A DNA stretch of 25,744 bases from JBGOTP01 sp041476545 (GTDB lineage Bacteria; Acidobacteriota; Vicinamibacteria; Vicinamibacterales; CAVVIG01). A program made the position numbers and the translations under genes. Below are positions 23,035 to 25,744 of the stretch, piece after piece. The stretch spans positions 1 to 25,744 of the forward strand of contig JBGOTP010000022.1 of NCBI GenBank assembly GCA_041476545.1. The letters are read 5' to 3'. Position 1 is the stretch's first letter. Each line of letters starts with the position of its first letter. Under the pieces are notes generated by a model. The model ran no database searches and was not told the origin of the DNA. It was given only the letters and a program-made list of their open reading frames with translations.

Positions 23035-23316
23035 ATGAACGTTGACCTGACGCCGGACCAGCGAGCAATGGTGAAACGGGCCATCGAAAGCGGCCGGTTT
23101 ACCCATGAGGAAGAGGCCGTGCAGGAGGCTCTGGCGCTCTGGGAAGAACGCGAGCGCAGGCGGCTGGAAATCCTGGCCGCGCTCGACGAGGCCGAGGTCT
23201 CGCTTGCGCGTGGAGAAGGGCGAGTGATCACGGATGACTCCATGAAGGCCCTCGCCGAGGACATCAAGCAGCGTGGGCGCAAGCGACTGGCCACTGAACG
23301 CAGCGCGTCGCACTGA
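23035..23316 (+). CDS. ParD-like type II antitoxin
   Basis: The product has 93 residues. The N-terminal half MNVDLTPDQRAMVKRAIESG, then RFTHEEEAVQEALALWEERE is the ribbon-helix-helix and helix pattern of ParD/CopG antitoxins; the C-terminal half (ITDDSMKALAEDIKQRGRKR) is the extended helix that wraps the toxin. ATG at 23035 is used with no Shine-Dalgarno, in line with a leaderless transcript. The stop TGA shares one base with the toxin start ATG, the usual coupling. It should neutralise the toxin and repress the promoter via the inverted repeat at 23007-23029. Confidence 0.85.
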   Translation: MNVDLTPDQRAMVKRAIESGRFTHEEEAVQEALALWEERERRRLEILAALDEAEVSLARGEGRVITDDSMKALAEDIKQRGRKRLATERSASH

Positions 23317-23705
23317 TGAACTTTCGCGTCGCACTGCAGGCCGAATCCGACCTGGACGAGATCTGGTACTTCCTCGCAACCCAAAGCAGCAGCATCGACG
23401 TCGCTGACCGCGTGATCGACTCGATCACCGCCCGGTTCGCGCTCGTGGCCCGCCAACCGTACATCGGCCGTCGCCGTGACGAAGACCTGCGACCAGGTGT
23501 CCGCAGTTTCGTGGTCGGAGACTACGTGATTGCGTACCGCGTTGACGGTGACAATGATGCTGCAAGCGAAGTGGGACCTCTGGCATGCGCTACGCGCACG
23601 TGGCCGACGACCACGAGTCAAGGCACTCTCAAGGCTGGCCGCAGAGGCCGCGAGCTGAGCAGGCAGGCCAACCATGACGCGAAAGGGCGTTTCGGTGAAC
23701 ACTAG
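23316..23705 (+). CDS. ParE-like toxin with altered C-terminus
   Basis: The ORF has 129 residues. Residues 1-78 match RelE/ParE-superfamily toxins of the ParE branch: ALQAESDLDEIWYFLAT, IDVADRVIDSITARFALVAR, QPYIGRRRDEDLRPGVRSF and VVGDYVIAYRVDG. ParE normally ends about 18-20 residues later with a strand and VLHGRRDI-like tail that is needed for activity. Here, from about codon 80 (23555), the frame reads 50 unrelated residues instead. The displaced DNA contains a recombinase-like fragment in other frames. Toxicity is therefore doubtful; ParE family members poison DNA gyrase. Confidence 0.75.
   Translation: MNFRVALQAESDLDEIWYFLATQSSSIDVADRVIDSITARFALVARQPYIGRRRDEDLRPGVRSFVVGDYVIAYRVDGDNDAASEVGPLACATRTWPTTTSQGTLKAGRRGRELSRQANHDAKGRFGEH
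23573..23658 (+). pseudogene. Possible C-terminal scrap of a tyrosine recombinase
   Basis: One frame reads GMRYAHVADDHE at 23582-23617, the typical context of the catalytic tyrosine in XerC/integrase proteins (MRYAHV-DEH). After a one-base shift the sequence continues RVKALSRLAAEAAS and ends with TGA at 23656-23658, like a recombinase tail. It lies out of frame inside the divergent 3' end of the toxin ORF. The match is short, so I hold it with caution. Confidence 0.35.
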
Positions 23706-23758
23706 GCCAGATGGTCGGCTCTCGAAACCGAGCGCGTCCTGTGAGGGATCACGGTCAA

Positions 23759-24571
23759 ATGAATCCGAACAAGGCTTTGTGGGAAAAGGGTGACTTCACG
23801 CGCATCGCGGCGAGCATGCGCGAGAGCGGACAGGCGGTCGTCGCCGGACTCGGCATCACCGCCGGATTGAAGGTGCTGGATCTCGGCTGCGGCGACGGGA
23901 CGACGGCCCTGCCGGCGGCCAGGCTGGGCGCCGACGTTCTCGGCGTCGATATCGCCAGAAATCTTGTCGACGCCGGGAACAGACGCGCGCAGGCAGAGGG
24001 CTTGAAGAACTGCCGGTTTCAGGAAGGCGATGCCACCAACCTGAGTGAGCTCGCCGATCGGAGCTTCGACCTCGTGGTCAGCATCTTCGGTGCGATGTTC
24101 GCGCCCAAGCCGTTCGACGTGGCGAAGGAGATGGTGCGTGTGGCCAAGCCGGGTGGCCGGATCGTGATGGGGAACTGGATCCCCGGCGATCCGACGCTCG
24201 TCGCGCAGATTCTGAAAATCAGCTCTGCCTACTCGCCGCCACCGCCCGAGGGCTTCATCAGCCCGATGACGTGGGGGATCGAGGCCAACGTCGTCGAGCG
24301 CTTCGGGGCCGCGCGCGTCCCCGCCGAGCGGATCGCGTTCGTCCGCGATACGTACACCTTCAGATCGCCCGGCACCCCCGCGGCGTTTGTCGGCGACTTC
24401 CGGGACTACTACGGCCCGACGATGAACGCGTTCGCCGCCGCGGAACAGAACGGCAGGACCGCGGAACTCCAGCAAGAGCTGGAGGTGCTGTTCGCGCGCC
24501 AGAACCAGAGCGCGATCCCCGGCACCACCTCGATTCCGGCGACGTTCCTGCGCGTCACCCTGACCCGTTGA
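23759..24571 (+). CDS. Class I SAM-dependent methyltransferase (UbiE/Methyltransf_11-like)
   Basis: The product has 270 residues from ATG at 23759, chosen because MNPNKALWEKGDFTRIA is the conserved-looking start; the in-frame ATG at 23711 adds 16 residues without texture. SAM-binding motif I is VLDLGCGDGT (39-48), motif II about LGVDIARNLV, and the post-motif SFDLVVSIFGAMFAPKP plus VAKPGGRIVMGNW are typical. The target is unknown; similar proteins are annotated only as class I methyltransferase. GAGG lies about 12 nt upstream. It converges with the next gene, 22 bp apart, and has no evident partner. Confidence 0.88.
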   Translation: MNPNKALWEKGDFTRIAASMRESGQAVVAGLGITAGLKVLDLGCGDGTTALPAARLGADVLGVDIARNLVDAGNRRAQAEGLKNCRFQEGDATNLSELADRSFDLVVSIFGAMFAPKPFDVAKEMVRVAKPGGRIVMGNWIPGDPTLVAQILKISSAYSPPPPEGFISPMTWGIEANVVERFGAARVPAERIAFVRDTYTFRSPGTPAAFVGDFRDYYGPTMNAFAAAEQNGRTAELQQELEVLFARQNQSAIPGTTSIPATFLRVTLTR

Positions 24572-24593
24572 CAGGCACCCCGTCGAGATCTAG

Positions 24594-25667
24594 TCAACGT
24601 GCCCGCGCGAGCTCATCGTCGATCACTCGAGCGAATGTTTCGTACGGCCTGGCGCCCGCCAACCTCCGCCCATTGATGAACGCGGTCGGCGTGGAATCGA
24701 CGCCCAGATGCGTGCCAGCAGCGATTCCTCGCAACACGGCCGTCTGATAACGACGAGAATCGAGGCACGTCGCGAACCGGCGCACGTCCAGTCCAACGGC
24801 TCGGGCGTCCTCCTCCAATCCAGTTCTCGTCAACGCCGACTGGTGGGCAAAGACGCGATCGTGAAAATCCCAGTACCGTTTCTCGTCCCCGGCACAATGC
24901 GCGGCCTCGGCCGCCATCTCGGCGTGGGGATGCAGATCATCGAGCGGAAAGTCCTTCCACACCACGCGAACGCGGTCGCCATAGTCGTGAGTGAGCCGCT
25001 TCAGCGTCTGCACGACCTGCGCGCAGAACGGGCATTCGTAGTCGGAGAACTCGACGATCGTGACGGGCGCCTTGGCCGGTCCCCGAACCGGATCGTCGGC
25101 CGTGATCTGGACCTCCTCACGCTGCGCGTCCATCACCAATCGAACACGCGCGGTGGCGCTCAGCTCTTTGAGAAGCGCGCCGCGGGCTTCGTCTCGGTGC
25201 TGCCGCTCGAGCAACGCGGTGAGGGAGGCCTGCATCTGTTCGAGCGAACGGCCCTTCGCCTCCTCCAAATGCGCCTGGTAGGCCGCCGCCACGTCGGCCA
25301 GCTCAACCGGCTTGGTCCGCTTCCCGATCTCTCGTCGGAGGTATTCCTGGACCGGTACACCCTGACCCTTGGCGGCGTCTCGCGTCAGCATGTCGAATAC
25401 GATGTCGTCGAACGCCCGCTTACGACTGTCGTAGAGCGCCTGCTGGACGTCGATGAATTCCGCTGAGTCGAGCTGCCGCCAGTGGTCGTCGATCGCCCGC
25501 ATCGTGATCACCTGGTCGCCGACTCGACCGGCTACGTCGGCGTCAGGCTGCCGGCATCCGATCGTCATCGCGGCCAGTGCGATCGCGGCACCCCGTAAGC
25601 CGAGCGACGCCACCTTGACGAACTTCGCCACGAGCGCGTCGTGCGTCTCCAGAAAACGCGTCAACAT
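24594..25667 (-). CDS. DsbA-family thioredoxin-fold lipoprotein with SurA-like N-terminal region
   Basis: The product has 357 residues. The N-terminus has a hydrophobic segment LGLRGAAIALAAMTIGC with Cys38 as a probable lipidation site. ATG at 25667 lacks a Shine-Dalgarno, and GTG at 25631 would give a neater signal peptide. Residues 45-180 are helical and resemble the SurA/PpiC N-terminal chaperone segment (VGDQVITMRAIDDHWRQLDS, then RKRAFDDIVFDMLTRDAAK), without the parvulin domain. Residues 195-357 form a DsbA/thioredoxin_4 domain: VTIVEFSDYECPFC with active-site Cys212 and Cys215, and the cis-proline loop STPTAFING. It should act as a periplasmic thiol oxidoreductase, perhaps with chaperone function. 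No DsbB/VKOR partner is in the window. Confidence 0.9.
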   Translation of the reverse strand: MLTRFLETHDALVAKFVKVASLGLRGAAIALAAMTIGCRQPDADVAGRVGDQVITMRAIDDHWRQLDSAEFIDVQQALYDSRKRAFDDIVFDMLTRDAAKGQGVPVQEYLRREIGKRTKPVELADVAAAYQAHLEEAKGRSLEQMQASLTALLERQHRDEARGALLKELSATARVRLVMDAQREEVQITADDPVRGPAKAPVTIVEFSDYECPFCAQVVQTLKRLTHDYGDRVRVVWKDFPLDDLHPHAEMAAEAAHCAGDEKRYWDFHDRVFAHQSALTRTGLEEDARAVGLDVRRFATCLDSRRYQTAVLRGIAAGTHLGVDSTPTAFINGRRLAGARPYETFARVIDDELARAR

Positions 25668-25744
25668 TGAAGGGAGGAGCGGATCACCGGCGCGGAGGAT
25701 GGGTCGATTTCACTTTCGTGCCTGACCGGCCGCGGACGCGGCGG

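Noticed and set aside
1..25744. rRNA genes, intact transposases, insertion sequences or biosynthetic gene clusters
   Set aside because: No motifs or terminal inverted repeats for these were seen; the only recombinase trace is the short scrap near 23600.

Overview
The window is GC-rich with strongly GC-biased third codon positions, so long open frames run antisense to most real genes. Several families point to Acidobacteriota, perhaps class Vicinamibacteria: an ADOP-type MacB/FtsX permease tail, a winged-helix/TPR regulator, a DUF3471-type tail, a TonB receptor with a carboxypeptidase-regulatory-like N-terminus, and a JSON-like 266-residue protein family that I associate with this phylum. The taxonomic assignment is inference; no rRNA or marker gene is present.

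Left part (1-4640): a secreted CxxCH cytochrome-like gene runs off the left edge. Diverging from it are a polytopic GT-C-like membrane protein and a family 2 glycosyltransferase, apparently co-transcribed. The GT2 gene loses its C-terminus at about 3310, where it is fused out of frame to the tail of an unrelated DUF3471-type protein. A secreted cupin and a methyltransferase remnant follow. Repeats invade coding sequence here: a perfect 20-bp inverted repeat in the cytochrome gene, and a 30-bp imperfect inverted repeat and a 9-bp minisatellite in the membrane protein gene.

Centre (4674-14843, minus strand): a compact cobalamin operon. A cobalamin riboswitch (about 14843-14662) leads to btuB, btuF, btuC, btuD, a PduO-type adenosyltransferase, cobQ/cbiP, cbiZ and cbiB. 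Most junctions overlap by 4-8 nt or lie within a few bases. Together the products import corrinoids across both membranes, adenosylate them, strip the aminopropanol side chain from adenosylcobinamide (CbiZ) and rebuild it (CbiB), which is the logic of corrinoid salvage and remodelling. The lower-ligand assembly genes cobU/P, cobS and cobT are not in the window. A 59-residue zinc-ribbon gene, missed by a length cut-off of 60 residues, lies just upstream of the riboswitch.

Right-centre (15277-20288, minus strand): a PAS-PAS hybrid histidine kinase; a poorly supported ORF; a 266-residue protein of unknown function coupled by an ATGA overlap to a 40-codon ORF and followed by a strong hairpin; and a winged-helix/TPR regulator. 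Behind the regulator lies a 42-bp tandem repeat.

Right part (20640-23705): a decayed region around tRNA-Arg(TCT). It holds an ADOP permease tail, the tRNA, a lysine-rich small basic protein, a multiply frameshifted minus-strand gene, a ParD/ParE module whose toxin loses its usual C-terminus, and a short stretch resembling the active-site tyrosine end of a tyrosine recombinase. This looks like the residue of an integrative element, but that is inference.

The right edge (23759-25667) has a class I methyltransferase converging on a lipoprotein with a SurA-like helical region and a CPFC DsbA domain. I did not find a clearly new multi-gene system. The best candidates for a second look are the remodelling operon with its atypical BtuD and CbiZ, the repeat-driven changes inside genes, and the decayed island.
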